Source: Elusimicrobiota bacterium (GTDB taxonomy: Bacteria > Elusimicrobiota > Elusimicrobia > UBA1565). From it: a stretch of DNA of 62,060 nucleotides. The notes below the pieces were generated by a model. That model saw nothing but the letters and a program-made list of their open reading frames with translations, was not told the origin of the DNA and did not search any database. The stretch spans positions 1-62,060 of the forward strand of contig JACRDO010000160.1 in the NCBI GenBank assembly GCA_016212885.1, given 5' to 3'. Position 1 is the stretch's first letter, and every line of letters starts with the position of its first letter. The position numbers were made by a program, and so were the translations under genes. Shown here one piece after another: positions 47,241 to 56,011 of the stretch.

Positions 47241-48127
47241 TGCCCCGCCCTGAAGACCCGCCGTTGAAGCCCTGCCCCCTCTGCGGCGGCGGTCTGCGCC
47301 GCCAGTTCGAGAAGTTCGGGTACTGGGTCCTGCTCTGCCCGGCCTGCGACACGGCCGTCATCGACCCGATGCCTTCGGAGAAAGACCTCAAGGGCTACTA
47401 CAGCCTGGACTACTTCAAGGGCAACCGCGCGAAGTTCGGCTACTCTGATTACGCCGCGGAGGCGGCATGCCTTAAGCGCGCCTTCTCAGCCCGGGCGCAG
47501 ACGATCCGCTCCTTCATCCCGAAAGGCCGGATCCTGGACGTAGGCTGCGCGAACGGAGCCTTCCTCGCCGCCTTGGGCCCTGAGTGGGAGAAGCACGGCG
47601 TGGAGATTTCTCCGGAGATCCTCGAAGATTCCCCCCCGCCCAAGGACGTCAAGGTCTTCACGGGAGATTTCCTGGACTACCCCGGGAGCCCCGGCTTATT
47701 CGACGTCGCGACCCTCTTCGACCTCCTTGACCACGTTCGCGATCCCCAGGCGGTCCTGCGCAAGGCAGCGGGCCTGCTTAGGCCCGGAGGGCTCCTCGCT
47801 GTTCAGCAGGGGGACCGCAGCAGCCTCTTCGCGCGCGCCCTCGGCCGTTGCTGGCACATCTACATCCCGCCGACGCATCTTTGGTACTTCTCGAGAGCCG
47901 GCCTCTCGCGCCTCATCGAGCGCCAGGGCCTCAAGGTGGTCCGCTGCGAGTACGAGCCGCGCTGGGCGTCTTTGTCCTTGTGCCTTTTTCGGCTGAGCTA
48001 CATCCTTCCGGCCTTCCTCGTGGACCCGGTCTACCGGCTCGTCAAAGGCACGCGGATTGGCGAGCTCTCGGTGCGCTTCAACTTCCGGGATTTCGTGACG
48101 CTCTACGCGCGTAAGGGACCGGCGTGA
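47240..48127 (+). CDS. SAM-dependent methyltransferase with N-terminal zinc ribbon
   Basis: 295 aa, GTG start. CPLCGGGLRRQF and LLCPACDTAVIDPMPS form a zinc ribbon; then YYSLDYF, the class I motif ILDVGCANGAFLAAL, ATLFDLLDHVRDPQAVL and LLRPGGLLAVQQGDRSS. This architecture is common in polysaccharide loci where sugar precursors are methylated. Overlaps genes on both sides (TAGTG and GTGA). Confidence 0.85.
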   Translation: MPRPEDPPLKPCPLCGGGLRRQFEKFGYWVLLCPACDTAVIDPMPSEKDLKGYYSLDYFKGNRAKFGYSDYAAEAACLKRAFSARAQTIRSFIPKGRILDVGCANGAFLAALGPEWEKHGVEISPEILEDSPPPKDVKVFTGDFLDYPGSPGLFDVATLFDLLDHVRDPQAVLRKAAGLLRPGGLLAVQQGDRSSLFARALGRCWHIYIPPTHLWYFSRAGLSRLIERQGLKVVRCEYEPRWASLSLCLFRLSYILPAFLVDPVYRLVKGTRIGELSVRFNFRDFVTLYARKGPA

Positions 48128-49962
48128 GGCTCCTGCGCCGCCCCGCCGTCGAAATCCTCGCGCTCGCGGCGCTCACGCTGGCCTTCGGGCTCTGGGGCAT
48201 CGGCTGGGACCTGCCCTCCAAGGAGCGCCTTGACTGGGTTCTGCCGCCAGGCCTCGACGGCCCGCAGTTCCACAGGTCCCTGCAGGAAAGCTGGAAGCGG
48301 ATGCACGAGATGCTCGGCGAGAACCCCTTGATCGTCTCGCAGGAGCTCACGAGCTTCAGCGGGATCCAGCGCATCCAGGGAGGCTGGAAGACCCCGCCGC
48401 CCCTCCTCGTCAACCCGGTTCGTTCCTTCTACCTGCGCTCGGCACATGATGACGAGCAGACCTTCCTGCTCCTGTTCTCGAAGATGCGGCCCAAGCAGCT
48501 CGACTTCCGGCCCCGCATGTACATGTACGGCGGCGGCTATCTCTACCCGCTCGGAGCCTGGATCGGCGCCTCGGCCCTGCTCGGCCTGGGACGGCTTTCC
48601 CACGGCTTGAGCGCCTACTTCGCAGAGCCCGGGGCCCTGGCGGGCCTCTACCTCTCCGGGCGGCTCTTCTCGCTGGCCGCCTGGCTCGCCGTGGTCCTCT
48701 ACGTCTGGCTGCTCGGCCGCAGGCTCCTGGGCTCGGGCTTCGCCTTCCTTGCGGCCCTCATCTGCGCCCTCTCTCCAGGGGCCCTGATCCAGGCCCATGT
48801 GATGAAGCAGCACACCCTCTGGCCACTCTGGGCCCTGGCCGCCTTCCACGCGAGCCTCCTCATCCTGGAGGGCGGCTCTTCGCACGTCCGGGTGCTCGAC
48901 GGGAAGGAGCAGCGCCGGCTATCGAGCGCACCGCTGAGGCTCTACGCCGGGGCCGGCACTGCCGCGGGCCTGGCCGCGGGGACATTCAGCTTGGCAATCT
49001 TCCCCTGCCTCTTCCCTGCCGCGGCGGCGCTTTTGCGCATCCTGCGCCGGGGCGCTGCCTGGCGCGCCGAGGCCCGCGGCTTGGGGCTCGCGGCCCTGGC
49101 CGCCATCGCGGCCTTCTTCCTCGCAAACCCCTACTGGCTCGCGGACATCCCGCAGGTGGCCGCGGAGTTCGCGGTCCTGGGCGGCTATTCCACGTTCTCC
49201 GCCGCCTCGGTCCTGCGCTTCCTCGCCATCCCGCTTCGCCTGGCTCTCGGCTGGCCCCTTGAGCTGGCCGCGCTCCTGGGCCTGCTCCTGGCTCTGCGCT
49301 CCAAGAACGACCGCATGCTCCTCCTGGGCCTCTGCTTTGTGTGCTCCCTGCTTCCCCTCTTCCTCTCAGCCGCAGCTGAGCAAGGCCGCGGCATCCGCTA
49401 CTGCATGTCCTCGGTCTGCTTCGCGGCTTTGCTCGCTGTGTCCGCGGCCGAGACGCTTCAAACATTCATCCACTCCATACCCCACCGCCGGCTCTTCAAC
49501 GTCTTGCTGGCCGCTGCCTTCCTTCATCTAGGCCTCCACGCAGCCGCAGTTTCCCGCAATTTCGCCGTGGCCGACGGGCCGGGCTCCACCTACCGCCAGG
49601 CGGGCCTCTGGCTGGAAGAGCATGTCGGGGCCAAGGAATGGGTCGGGCTTTGGGAGCTTCCGCGGCCGGCGAATGCGCCCTACTTCCGCCTCGACCGCTT
49701 GAACATCGTCTTGCTGGACTGGCGAGAGGCGCCCAAGATCGAGCCCAAGGACCTGCCGGAGTGGATCGTCTGCTTCCAGGCCAAGCGCTTCAGGCCCTCG
49801 GCCGCTGAGGCCGTGCTCGCCCATTACGAGTCGGTCCGCGCCTTCGAGAGCCCGGCGCTCGTCCCGTGGATGCCCATCCACTGGTCCGAGACCACCGCGA
49901 ACCCGCTCTTCGAGATATACCGGAAGAGATCGTCAACAGCCGTGCGGTCGGAGACAAATTGA
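48124..49962 (+). CDS. Multi-pass membrane protein, GT-C/GT39-like glycosyltransferase
   Basis: 612 aa, GTG start overlapping the methyltransferase stop (GTGA). About 10 membrane helices. HDDEQTFLLLFSKMRPKQLDFRPRMY in the first large loop carries the acidic-pair motif (Asp-Asp-Glu) expected for lipid-phosphate-sugar users. IQAHVMKQHTLWPL resembles the second conserved loop. The soluble C-terminal 110 residues end the protein. Probably transfers a sugar from a lipid carrier on the outer side of the membrane. Confidence 0.75.
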   Translation: MRLLRRPAVEILALAALTLAFGLWGIGWDLPSKERLDWVLPPGLDGPQFHRSLQESWKRMHEMLGENPLIVSQELTSFSGIQRIQGGWKTPPPLLVNPVRSFYLRSAHDDEQTFLLLFSKMRPKQLDFRPRMYMYGGGYLYPLGAWIGASALLGLGRLSHGLSAYFAEPGALAGLYLSGRLFSLAAWLAVVLYVWLLGRRLLGSGFAFLAALICALSPGALIQAHVMKQHTLWPLWALAAFHASLLILEGGSSHVRVLDGKEQRRLSSAPLRLYAGAGTAAGLAAGTFSLAIFPCLFPAAAALLRILRRGAAWRAEARGLGLAALAAIAAFFLANPYWLADIPQVAAEFAVLGGYSTFSAASVLRFLAIPLRLALGWPLELAALLGLLLALRSKNDRMLLLGLCFVCSLLPLFLSAAAEQGRGIRYCMSSVCFAALLAVSAAETLQTFIHSIPHRRLFNVLLAAAFLHLGLHAAAVSRNFAVADGPGSTYRQAGLWLEEHVGAKEWVGLWELPRPANAPYFRLDRLNIVLLDWREAPKIEPKDLPEWIVCFQAKRFRPSAAEAVLAHYESVRAFESPALVPWMPIHWSETTANPLFEIYRKRSSTAVRSETN

Positions 49963-49966
49963 TACT

Positions 49967-49987
49967 CCGCCCCCGCGAGGGGGGCGG
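49967..49987 (+). terminator. GC-rich hairpin after the rightward operon
   Basis: CCGCCCCC-GCGA-GGGGGCGG begins 5 bp beyond the stop of the membrane protein. There is no T-run, so it may pause or protect the transcript rather than terminate it by itself. Confidence 0.4.
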
Positions 49988-50033
49988 CATCTTAACGACA
50001 CCATGACTTCTCATAGATCAAGCATGCCTATGG

Positions 50034-50055
50034 CAACTGTGGGCGCCCACAGTTG
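50034..50055. repeat. 22-bp perfect palindrome between convergent operons
   Basis: CAACTGTGGGC-GCCCACAGTTG has no spacer. It lies between the ends of the rightward operon (49962) and the leftward operon (50090). It could act on both transcripts or be a protein-binding site. Confidence 0.5.
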
Positions 50056-50089
50056 GAGTAACATGTAGAGGTTGTTTATTGACGCGCTC

Positions 50090-50782
50090 TTACTTGAAAT
50101 CGCGGCCCAGGACGATCTCGCGCCAGAGCTGCTTGAGGAAGACGATGCCGGTCGGCAGGGACTTCGCGGTGCTCTCGCCGCCGGCGCGGGGGTTCTCCCG
50201 CGTCGGGATCTCGGCGACCTTCAAGCCCAGCTTCATCGCCCGGATGGACATCTGGTACTCGATGACGAAGCCCTTCGCGTCGGGCGCCATTTTCTCGAAG
50301 GCCGCCTTGGTCAAGCCGCGGTAGCCGTTGATCGTGTCCGTGATGTAGGGCCCGCGGTTCCAGAGGAAGTTGGCGATCAGGGTGAAGGCCTGGTTCACCC
50401 ACTTGCGCAGGCGGATGAGGCGGACGTCCTCCTCGTTGAAGGCCCCCCGCATCATCCGCGAGGCGATGGCCATGTCGCAGCCCGCGTCCAGCTTCTCGAA
50501 GAGCTTCGCGATGTCCGAGGGGTCCTCGTTGCCGTCAAGGCTGTAAAAAACGACCTGAGCGCCTTTCGCCTCGCGCATGCCGAGCTGGAAGGCGACCCCG
50601 CGGCCGCGCTCCTCCTGGACCACAACGCGCAGGCCTTTCGAGCGCAGGAATTCGATGGTCCCGTCCTTGGAGCCTCCGTCCACGGCGAAGACGTCCTCGG
50701 CGATTGAAAGGGGCACCGTCTCTAAGACCTTCGGCGCCGCTTCGATCTCGTTGAACGTGAGCAGGACCAGGCTCCGCCTCAT
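50090..50782 (-). CDS. GT2 family glycosyltransferase
   Basis: 230 aa from ATG 50782 (ATGA overlap). LVLLTFNEIEAAPKVLETV, VFAVDGGSKDGTIEFL, then RGRGVAFQLGMREAKG, FYSLDGNEDPSDI (the DxD-equivalent), and INGYRGLTKAAFEKM. No membrane helices. A small cytoplasmic enzyme of the dolichol-phosphate-sugar synthase type. Last gene of the leftward polysaccharide operon 58145-50090. Confidence 0.85.
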   Translation of the reverse strand: MRRSLVLLTFNEIEAAPKVLETVPLSIAEDVFAVDGGSKDGTIEFLRSKGLRVVVQEERGRGVAFQLGMREAKGAQVVFYSLDGNEDPSDIAKLFEKLDAGCDMAIASRMMRGAFNEEDVRLIRLRKWVNQAFTLIANFLWNRGPYITDTINGYRGLTKAAFEKMAPDAKGFVIEYQMSIRAMKLGLKVAEIPTRENPRAGGESTAKSLPTGIVFLKQLWREIVLGRDFK

Positions 50783-51759
50783 GGCCTCTCCCCTTGCTTC
50801 CGCCACCAGTCGATCGTGCGCGCGAGCCCCTCGCGCAGGCTGAAGCGCGCCTTGAAGCCGACTTTCTCGAGCGCCTTGCTCGTGTCGCAGTTGCGCCGCG
50901 GCTGGCCGGAGGGCTTGGAGGCGTCGAACTCCACCTTCGGCTTGCGGCCGCAAAGCTCGAGGATCATGCGCAGGAGCTCCGCGATCGTGATCTCCTCCTC
51001 GGAGCCCAGGTTGACCGGATCGCACTCGGCCCAGCGCTCAGCTGTCTCCAGCAGCCCGCGGGCCGCGTCCTCGACGTAGAGGAACGCGCGGGTCTGCTTT
51101 CCGTCCCCCCAGACCCGGACGGGGTCCTCCCCGGAGAGGACCCGGCGAATCAGCGCGGGGATGACGTGGCAGTTCTCCAGCTCGAAGTGGTCGCGCGGCC
51201 CGTAGGTGTTGTAGGGCCTGGCGAGGGCGAACTTCATGCCGAATTCCTTATGATAGGACATGGCCTGGAATTCCAACATCCGCTTGGCCCAGCCGTAGCC
51301 CTCGTTGGTCGGCTCCGGCCAGCCCGAGAATCCTTCCGTTTCGGGCGTGGGGACCGTGCAGAAGCGCGGATACACGCAGGCCGAGCTGACGACCACGAAC
51401 CTCTCAACCCGGGCCAGGCGCGCCGCCTCCAGCATGTTGCCGGCCAGGGTCATATTGTCCCGGAACATGCTCCCCGGGTGCGCCAGGTTGTAGGCGATGC
51501 CCCCCACCCGCGCCGCCAGGTGCAGCACGACGTCCTGCCCCTTGCAGGCCTTGCAGCAGGCCTTGGGATCCCTCAGGTCCGCGACCTTAAGCCGCGCGCC
51601 CGGAGCCTTGGGCAAATTCTCCCGGCGCCCGCTGCTCAGATCGTCGGCGGCCGTGATTTCGACCTTGCGGCCGGCAGCCAAGAGCAGGTCCACGACATGG
51701 CTGCCGATGAACCCGGCCCCGCCCGTCACGAGCACGCGCTTGCCCTCCCAAAAGCTCAT
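50779..51759 (-). CDS. NAD-dependent sugar epimerase/dehydratase (GDP-fucose-synthase-like SDR)
   Basis: 326 aa from ATG 51759 (ATGA overlap). Rossmann GxxGxxG in VLVTGGAGFIGSHVVDLL; catalytic Ser-Tyr-Lys in VVSSACVYP and YGWAKRM; RVGGIAYNLAHPGSMFRDNMTLAGNMLEAA is typical of the GDP-4-keto-6-deoxy-mannose epimerase-reductase and related branch; RPYNTYGPRDHF and VWGDGKQTRAFLYVEDAARGL follow. Nucleotide-sugar substrate uncertain. Confidence 0.85.
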   Translation of the reverse strand: MSFWEGKRVLVTGGAGFIGSHVVDLLLAAGRKVEITAADDLSSGRRENLPKAPGARLKVADLRDPKACCKACKGQDVVLHLAARVGGIAYNLAHPGSMFRDNMTLAGNMLEAARLARVERFVVVSSACVYPRFCTVPTPETEGFSGWPEPTNEGYGWAKRMLEFQAMSYHKEFGMKFALARPYNTYGPRDHFELENCHVIPALIRRVLSGEDPVRVWGDGKQTRAFLYVEDAARGLLETAERWAECDPVNLGSEEEITIAELLRMILELCGRKPKVEFDASKPSGQPRRNCDTSKALEKVGFKARFSLREGLARTIDWWRKQGERP

Positions 51760-52985
51760 GGCGCCTCCGCCTTCAGCAGGCCAGCTGCCTCCAGGCCCCT
51801 GCGCACCGCGTAGGCGGCATAGACGAACACGAAAGGCATCAGCGGGACCCGGTAGCGGATGATGGACCAGAAGACCATGTATGTGAGCGTAACCGAGGCC
51901 AGGGTGAGGTTGAAGAGGTCGGTCTCCGGATAGCGGCGTCCCGCGAGCAGGAGCCCGGCCAGGCCGAGCGGGATGATCCAGCCGTCCGAGAGCAGGCTCA
52001 CCCACTTGATCAGCCGGTAGTTCATGCCATAATCGCGCGGATAAGGGTAGAGCCGCCAGAGCTTGACGAAGCTTCCCCACATCCGGCCGACGAACAGGGC
52101 CGGGTGCGCCCGGATCCATTGCGCGGCCCCACGGTAGAAGACCGCGTCCTTCTGGTCCTCGGCAAGCCTGCCCGCCTCGATGATGACCGGGTCGCTCAGG
52201 ATGATCTTCTGCTCCTCCGGCGTGCCCGCGATGTCATCGGGCACCGCGAGCCCGATGTAGATGTGGTTCCCACCGCCGGTGATGCCTGGGATGAACCGGT
52301 GGAAGACCCCGAAGTTCCTCAGCGGCCAGAGGGCGTAGAGTCCCATGAACACCGCCAGGAAGAGCGCAGCCGCGCCGGCCGTCCGCAAGCCCCTGCGCCG
52401 GCCGATCAGCACGAGCGCGGCCGCGGCCCCCAGGCCCGCTGGAAGGAAGGCGGAATTTGTCAGCGGGTTGAGGGCCCAGAGGAAAGCGGCGAGCAGGACC
52501 CTGCCTCGGCCGGGCTTCTCGCAGGCGTCGAGCAGGGCCCAGGCGCTGGCCGCGAGCAGGAGGGCCTGAAAAGTCTCCCGCCGCGGCAGGGCCGAATAAT
52601 AGAGGAGCTGCGGGTGGAAGGCCGCCATGGCGGCCGCAAGCCAGGCTGTGAAGGGGCCGAAGACGCGCAAGCCCAGCTTGAAGACGAGCAGGGCCGTGAG
52701 GGCGCCCAAGACCGCGTGCAGCAGGCAGACCGCCCAATAGCGGGGCCCCGCAACCGCGTAGAGCCCGGCGAGGACGAACGGATAGCCGGGCTCGCGCATC
52801 GCGGTCATGGCTCCGTCGTCGTCAAGCAGGCTCCCGTGCTGGAGCAGGCTGATGGCCAGCCGATGGTACCTGTCGTAATCCGGGACCCCGCCGTCCGCAA
52901 GGCCCTGCGGGAATTTCCAGCAGAAAGCCAGGCGGGCCGCGAAGGCGGCGGCCAGGAGGACATAGAGCCAGCGCCTAGGAGTCAT
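51756..52985 (-). CDS. Multi-pass membrane protein, GT39-like
   Basis: 409 aa, about 10 membrane helices. After the first helix, PDYDRYHRLAISLLQHG carries the Asp-Tyr-Asp loop (acidic catalytic site of GT-C enzymes), then EPGYPFVLAGLYA and ALTALLVFKLGLRVFG. Ends with PLMPFVFVYAAYAVRRGLEA. It resembles Arnt/PMT-like proteins with the soluble domain missing. Translationally coupled on both sides. Confidence 0.78.
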   Translation of the reverse strand: MTPRRWLYVLLAAAFAARLAFCWKFPQGLADGGVPDYDRYHRLAISLLQHGSLLDDDGAMTAMREPGYPFVLAGLYAVAGPRYWAVCLLHAVLGALTALLVFKLGLRVFGPFTAWLAAAMAAFHPQLLYYSALPRRETFQALLLAASAWALLDACEKPGRGRVLLAAFLWALNPLTNSAFLPAGLGAAAALVLIGRRRGLRTAGAAALFLAVFMGLYALWPLRNFGVFHRFIPGITGGGNHIYIGLAVPDDIAGTPEEQKIILSDPVIIEAGRLAEDQKDAVFYRGAAQWIRAHPALFVGRMWGSFVKLWRLYPYPRDYGMNYRLIKWVSLLSDGWIIPLGLAGLLLAGRRYPETDLFNLTLASVTLTYMVFWSIIRYRVPLMPFVFVYAAYAVRRGLEAAGLLKAEAP

Positions 52986-54210
52986 CGGAGGCCGCGCCGC
53001 CGCGGCAGCGCTCGCGCTCCCAGAGCAGGCGGGCGATGGCGATGACCGCGGAAAAGGCCAGGAGCTCGAATCCGATGAGCGCGAACATGGCCCCGACCAC
53101 CGGGAACACCCAGAATTCCTGGCCTTGGCCGGGCACCGGGATCTGCCCGGTCGCGAAATAGGAGGCCAGGGGCCTGTGGTTGATCCAGGCCGCGAGCAGG
53201 AGGCTGATGATCCCCCAAAGCGGGAAGCGCCGCATGAGCGCCGAGCGCCAGCCTCCGGCCGCGAATGGGTCCGGCCCGTGGTGGATGATGTCCACGAGCG
53301 TCTGCGCCACCAAGCCCAGGGAAAGGAGGAAGACGGAGGCCCCCAGCAGGACCGTGACGAGGATGAGGCGGAAGATCATCCAGTCCTCGATGCGCCCGTT
53401 GGCGAGGTAGCAGGAGAGCGGCGCAGCAGGACCGCCGAGCCGGAAGAGGAGGAACGGGAGCGAGGCCGCGGCCAAGAGCGCGGCTGAGAATCCGAAGAAG
53501 GTGGAGGGCCGGTAGGTCGCAGCTGTCTGGAGGATCACGCCAAGGAACCTCAGCCCGTCCTTGACCACGCTCAGCTTGGAGCGCCCGATGCGCTCCTCGT
53601 AGGGCATCGGCTTCTCGCCGATCTTCAGCCGCGGGTCCAGCACCGCCCGCACGCTCATGGCGGGGGTGAAGCTCAGGCCGTCCGGCAGGGGATAGAGCCT
53701 CTGAAGAGCGTCGCGGCGCAGAACCCTCATGCCGCTGGCCGTGTCGCTCAGGGCCCCGCCGGCGATGCACCTGAGCAGGGTCCGGAATATCCAGTTGCCC
53801 AGCCTGCGCACAACTGGCATCCGGCTCCCCGGGTGCATCCGGGAGCCAAGCGCGACGTCGCAGCCCTCGTCTTCGGCCAGGCGCAGGAGCTCCGCGAAGA
53901 ACGCCGGGGCGCAGGTGCCGTCCGCGTCCAAGAATCCCAGCCAATCCCCGCGCGCTTCTTGAAAGCCGGTTTTGATGGCCGCGCCGTAGCCCCGGTTGAC
54001 GGGGCAGCTGATGACCCGCACGCCCCGGACCCCGCGCGCGAGCTCAGCTGTCCGGTCGAGGGACCCGTCATCGACCAGGAGAACCTCGACCTCCGAGAAG
54101 CCCAACGCCGCCCGGATCTCAGGCGCGGCCGCAAGGGAGCGATTGAGGATGCCCACGACCGAGCTTTCCTCGTTGTACGCCGGGATGATGATGGAGAAGA
54201 TGCCTTTCAC
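52975..54210 (-). CDS. GT2 glycosyltransferase with C-terminal membrane helices
   Basis: 411 aa, GTG start at 54210 (GTGA overlap with the epimerase). GT-A domain (1-230): SIIIPAYNEESSVVG, VLLVDDGSLDRTAEL, NRGYGAAIKTGFQEA, LGFLDADGTCAP and SDTASGMRVLRRDAL. Four or more membrane helices from about 235. The helices probably hold it next to the lipid carrier. It overlaps the next gene by 11 bp. Confidence 0.87.
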   Translation of the reverse strand: MKGIFSIIIPAYNEESSVVGILNRSLAAAPEIRAALGFSEVEVLLVDDGSLDRTAELARGVRGVRVISCPVNRGYGAAIKTGFQEARGDWLGFLDADGTCAPAFFAELLRLAEDEGCDVALGSRMHPGSRMPVVRRLGNWIFRTLLRCIAGGALSDTASGMRVLRRDALQRLYPLPDGLSFTPAMSVRAVLDPRLKIGEKPMPYEERIGRSKLSVVKDGLRFLGVILQTAATYRPSTFFGFSAALLAAASLPFLLFRLGGPAAPLSCYLANGRIEDWMIFRLILVTVLLGASVFLLSLGLVAQTLVDIIHHGPDPFAAGGWRSALMRRFPLWGIISLLLAAWINHRPLASYFATGQIPVPGQGQEFWVFPVVGAMFALIGFELLAFSAVIAIARLLWERERCRGGAASDDS

Positions 54211-55274
54211 GGGTTTTCCTTAAGGGCTCGTAAAGTACGAGCCCTAAGCCACGCCCAGAGCCTCTCGAGCCCATCGGCCGCGCCGATCTTGGGTTCCCAG
54301 CCCAGCTCGCGTTTCGCTTTCCGTATATCAGAGACATAGACGCGCTGGTCCCCCGGCCTCCAGCCCGAGCGCTTAAGCCGCACCCGGCGCCCCTGCCGTC
54401 TTTCAATCCAGGAAATCAGATCCAGCAGCGAAAGCGTGTTCTTCGGCCCGCCGCCGATGTTGTAGACCTGGCCTGCGCAGGAGGAGCGGCGGGCCAGGGC
54501 CGCGTCGAAGGCCGCAAGCAGATCGTCGATGTGCAGGACGTCGCGGATCTGGCGGCCGTCGCCGTAGAGGGTGACGCCCCTGCCCGCCTGGGCGGCCTTC
54601 ATGAAGTGGGCGACCCAGCCCTGGTCCTCGTTGCCGTGCTGGTGCTGGCCGTAGATGCAGGACTGCCGGAAGACCACGGTGGGCAGTCCGTAGATGCGCC
54701 GATAATCCCGGAAATACTGGTCCGCCGCGCCCTTCGAGCAGCCGTAGGGCGAATGGAAGTCCAGCGGCTCCGCCTCGGAGACTCCGCGCGGCCGCCCGAC
54801 ATAGCAGTATCTGCCGCCTTTGAGCACGACCCGGACATGCTCCATGGCGCCGTAGACCTTGTTCGTGGAAGCGAACAAGGTCAGCGGCTTCTCCTTCAGC
54901 CGGCGCGCCGCCTCGAGGACGTTCAGGGCCCCCCAAGCGTTGACCTCGAAGTCCGTGCGCGGATCTTCCACGGAAGTGGTCACGGCCACCTGGGCCGCGA
55001 AGTGCAGGACGAGCTTCAGCCCCTTGCGGCGGCGCTCGGCCCAGCGGGACAGGGCCCCCGCGTCCCGGATGTCGAGGCGGGTGAAGTCCGAGAGCCCCAC
55101 AGACCGGAGCCAGCGCAGGTTTCTCTCCGCGCCCTTGCGTGAAAGGTCGTCGAGCACGGAGACCGCCCAGCCGCGGCCGAGCAGATGCGCGGCCGAGTTC
55201 GCGCCGATGAACCCCGCGCCCCCGATGACGAGCGCCCGCGGCGTGCCGGCGGCGCTCACCGGGAGCCTCCGCAT
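54207..55274 (-). CDS. CDP-paratose 2-epimerase-like sugar epimerase
   Basis: 355 aa. Rossmann motif VIGGAGFIGANSAAHLL; FAAQVAVTTSVEDPRTDFEVN; LFASTNKVYGAM; then FHSPYGCSKGAADQYFRDY (catalytic Tyr-x-x-x-Lys) with VVFRQSCIYGQHQHGNEDQGWVAHF, which is characteristic of RfbE, the CDP-tyvelose/paratose epimerase. QIRDVLHIDDLL follows. Suggests a 3,6-dideoxyhexose in the polymer. The 3' end contains a 10-bp inverted repeat (54223-54245). Confidence 0.85.
   Translation of the reverse strand: MRRLPVSAAGTPRALVIGGAGFIGANSAAHLLGRGWAVSVLDDLSRKGAERNLRWLRSVGLSDFTRLDIRDAGALSRWAERRRKGLKLVLHFAAQVAVTTSVEDPRTDFEVNAWGALNVLEAARRLKEKPLTLFASTNKVYGAMEHVRVVLKGGRYCYVGRPRGVSEAEPLDFHSPYGCSKGAADQYFRDYRRIYGLPTVVFRQSCIYGQHQHGNEDQGWVAHFMKAAQAGRGVTLYGDGRQIRDVLHIDDLLAAFDAALARRSSCAGQVYNIGGGPKNTLSLLDLISWIERRQGRRVRLKRSGWRPGDQRVYVSDIRKAKRELGWEPKIGAADGLERLWAWLRARTLRALKENP
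54223..54245. repeat. Inverted repeat AGGGCTCGTA-AAG-TACGAGCCCT
   Basis: A perfect 10-bp stem with a 3-nt loop within the last codons of the epimerase gene. Half of it (TTAGGGCTCGTAAAG) recurs at 61918-61932 just upstream of aat. Confidence 0.5.
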
Positions 55275-56011
55275 TCCAGGAAGAAGATCTTGAAAAGCAG
55301 AAGATAGGAGAACAGGTTGTCCTTGATCCTCATCGAGCTTCTCCCTTTCTTGAAGCCGTAGTCGTAAACAAAAGGCACCTCCCGCGCTTGGCGGATGCGG
55401 CCGCCCAGCCGCAGCAGCATCTCGGCGTTGCAGGCGAAGCCGCCCGCGCTCGTGAAGCGGTCCCCGAATTCCGCCAGAGCCTCCTTCAGCGGGCCGGCCC
55501 GATAGGCGCGGTAGAAGATCGTGTAGTCCCGCACGCCCGGCATGCGGCAGACGAGGCGGAGCAGGGCGTTGGCGGCGCGGCTCATGAGGAGCCTCTTTGG
55601 AGGGAAGTTCCTGTAGGCCCCGCCGGGCGCATAGCGCGAGGCGATGACCACGTCGCAGTCCCCGGTCAGCTCCGCGAGCATCCGCCTGAGCGCTCCCGGG
55701 TCGCTCGTGCCGTCGCCCTCCATAATGACGACCGGATCGTCTGGGCCCGCGCCTTCGAGCGCGGCGCGCAGGCCGGTCAAGAAGACGGCCGCGATCCCGC
55801 GGTTCTCTTCGTGCTCCAAGACGCGGATGGGATGGCGCTCGGCCAGGCCCTTGAGGACCTCCCGCGTCTCATCGCGGCTGCCGTCGTTGACGACGAACAG
55901 GCGGTACTCCCGCCGGAGAGCCGCCCGGATGCGCTCGCAGAGCCGCGGCAGGTTCTTCGCCTCGTTGTAGGCCGCGACGACGATGCGGACAAGTCCGCCC
56001 GGACCGCTCAT
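55256..56011 (-). CDS. GT2 family glycosyltransferase
   Basis: 251 aa from ATG 56011 (ATGA overlap with the aminotransferase-family gene). VRIVVAAYNEAKNLPRLCERI, LFVVNDGSRDETREVL, NRGIAAVFLTGLRAAL, VVIMEGDGTSDPGALRRML and DYTIFYRAYRAG. The nucleotide-sugar-binding DxD is Glu-Gly-Asp here. C-terminal hydrophobic end (LFSYLLLFKIFFLE) may touch the membrane. It overlaps the next gene by 19 bp. Confidence 0.87.
   Translation of the reverse strand: MSGPGGLVRIVVAAYNEAKNLPRLCERIRAALRREYRLFVVNDGSRDETREVLKGLAERHPIRVLEHEENRGIAAVFLTGLRAALEGAGPDDPVVIMEGDGTSDPGALRRMLAELTGDCDVVIASRYAPGGAYRNFPPKRLLMSRAANALLRLVCRMPGVRDYTIFYRAYRAGPLKEALAEFGDRFTSAGGFACNAEMLLRLGGRIRQAREVPFVYDYGFKKGRSSMRIKDNLFSYLLLFKIFFLECGGSR

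Noticed and set aside
48103..48885. Antisense open frame opposite the membrane glycosyltransferase
   Set aside because: No motif, and it lies entirely opposite a gene with clear membrane helices and start overlap.
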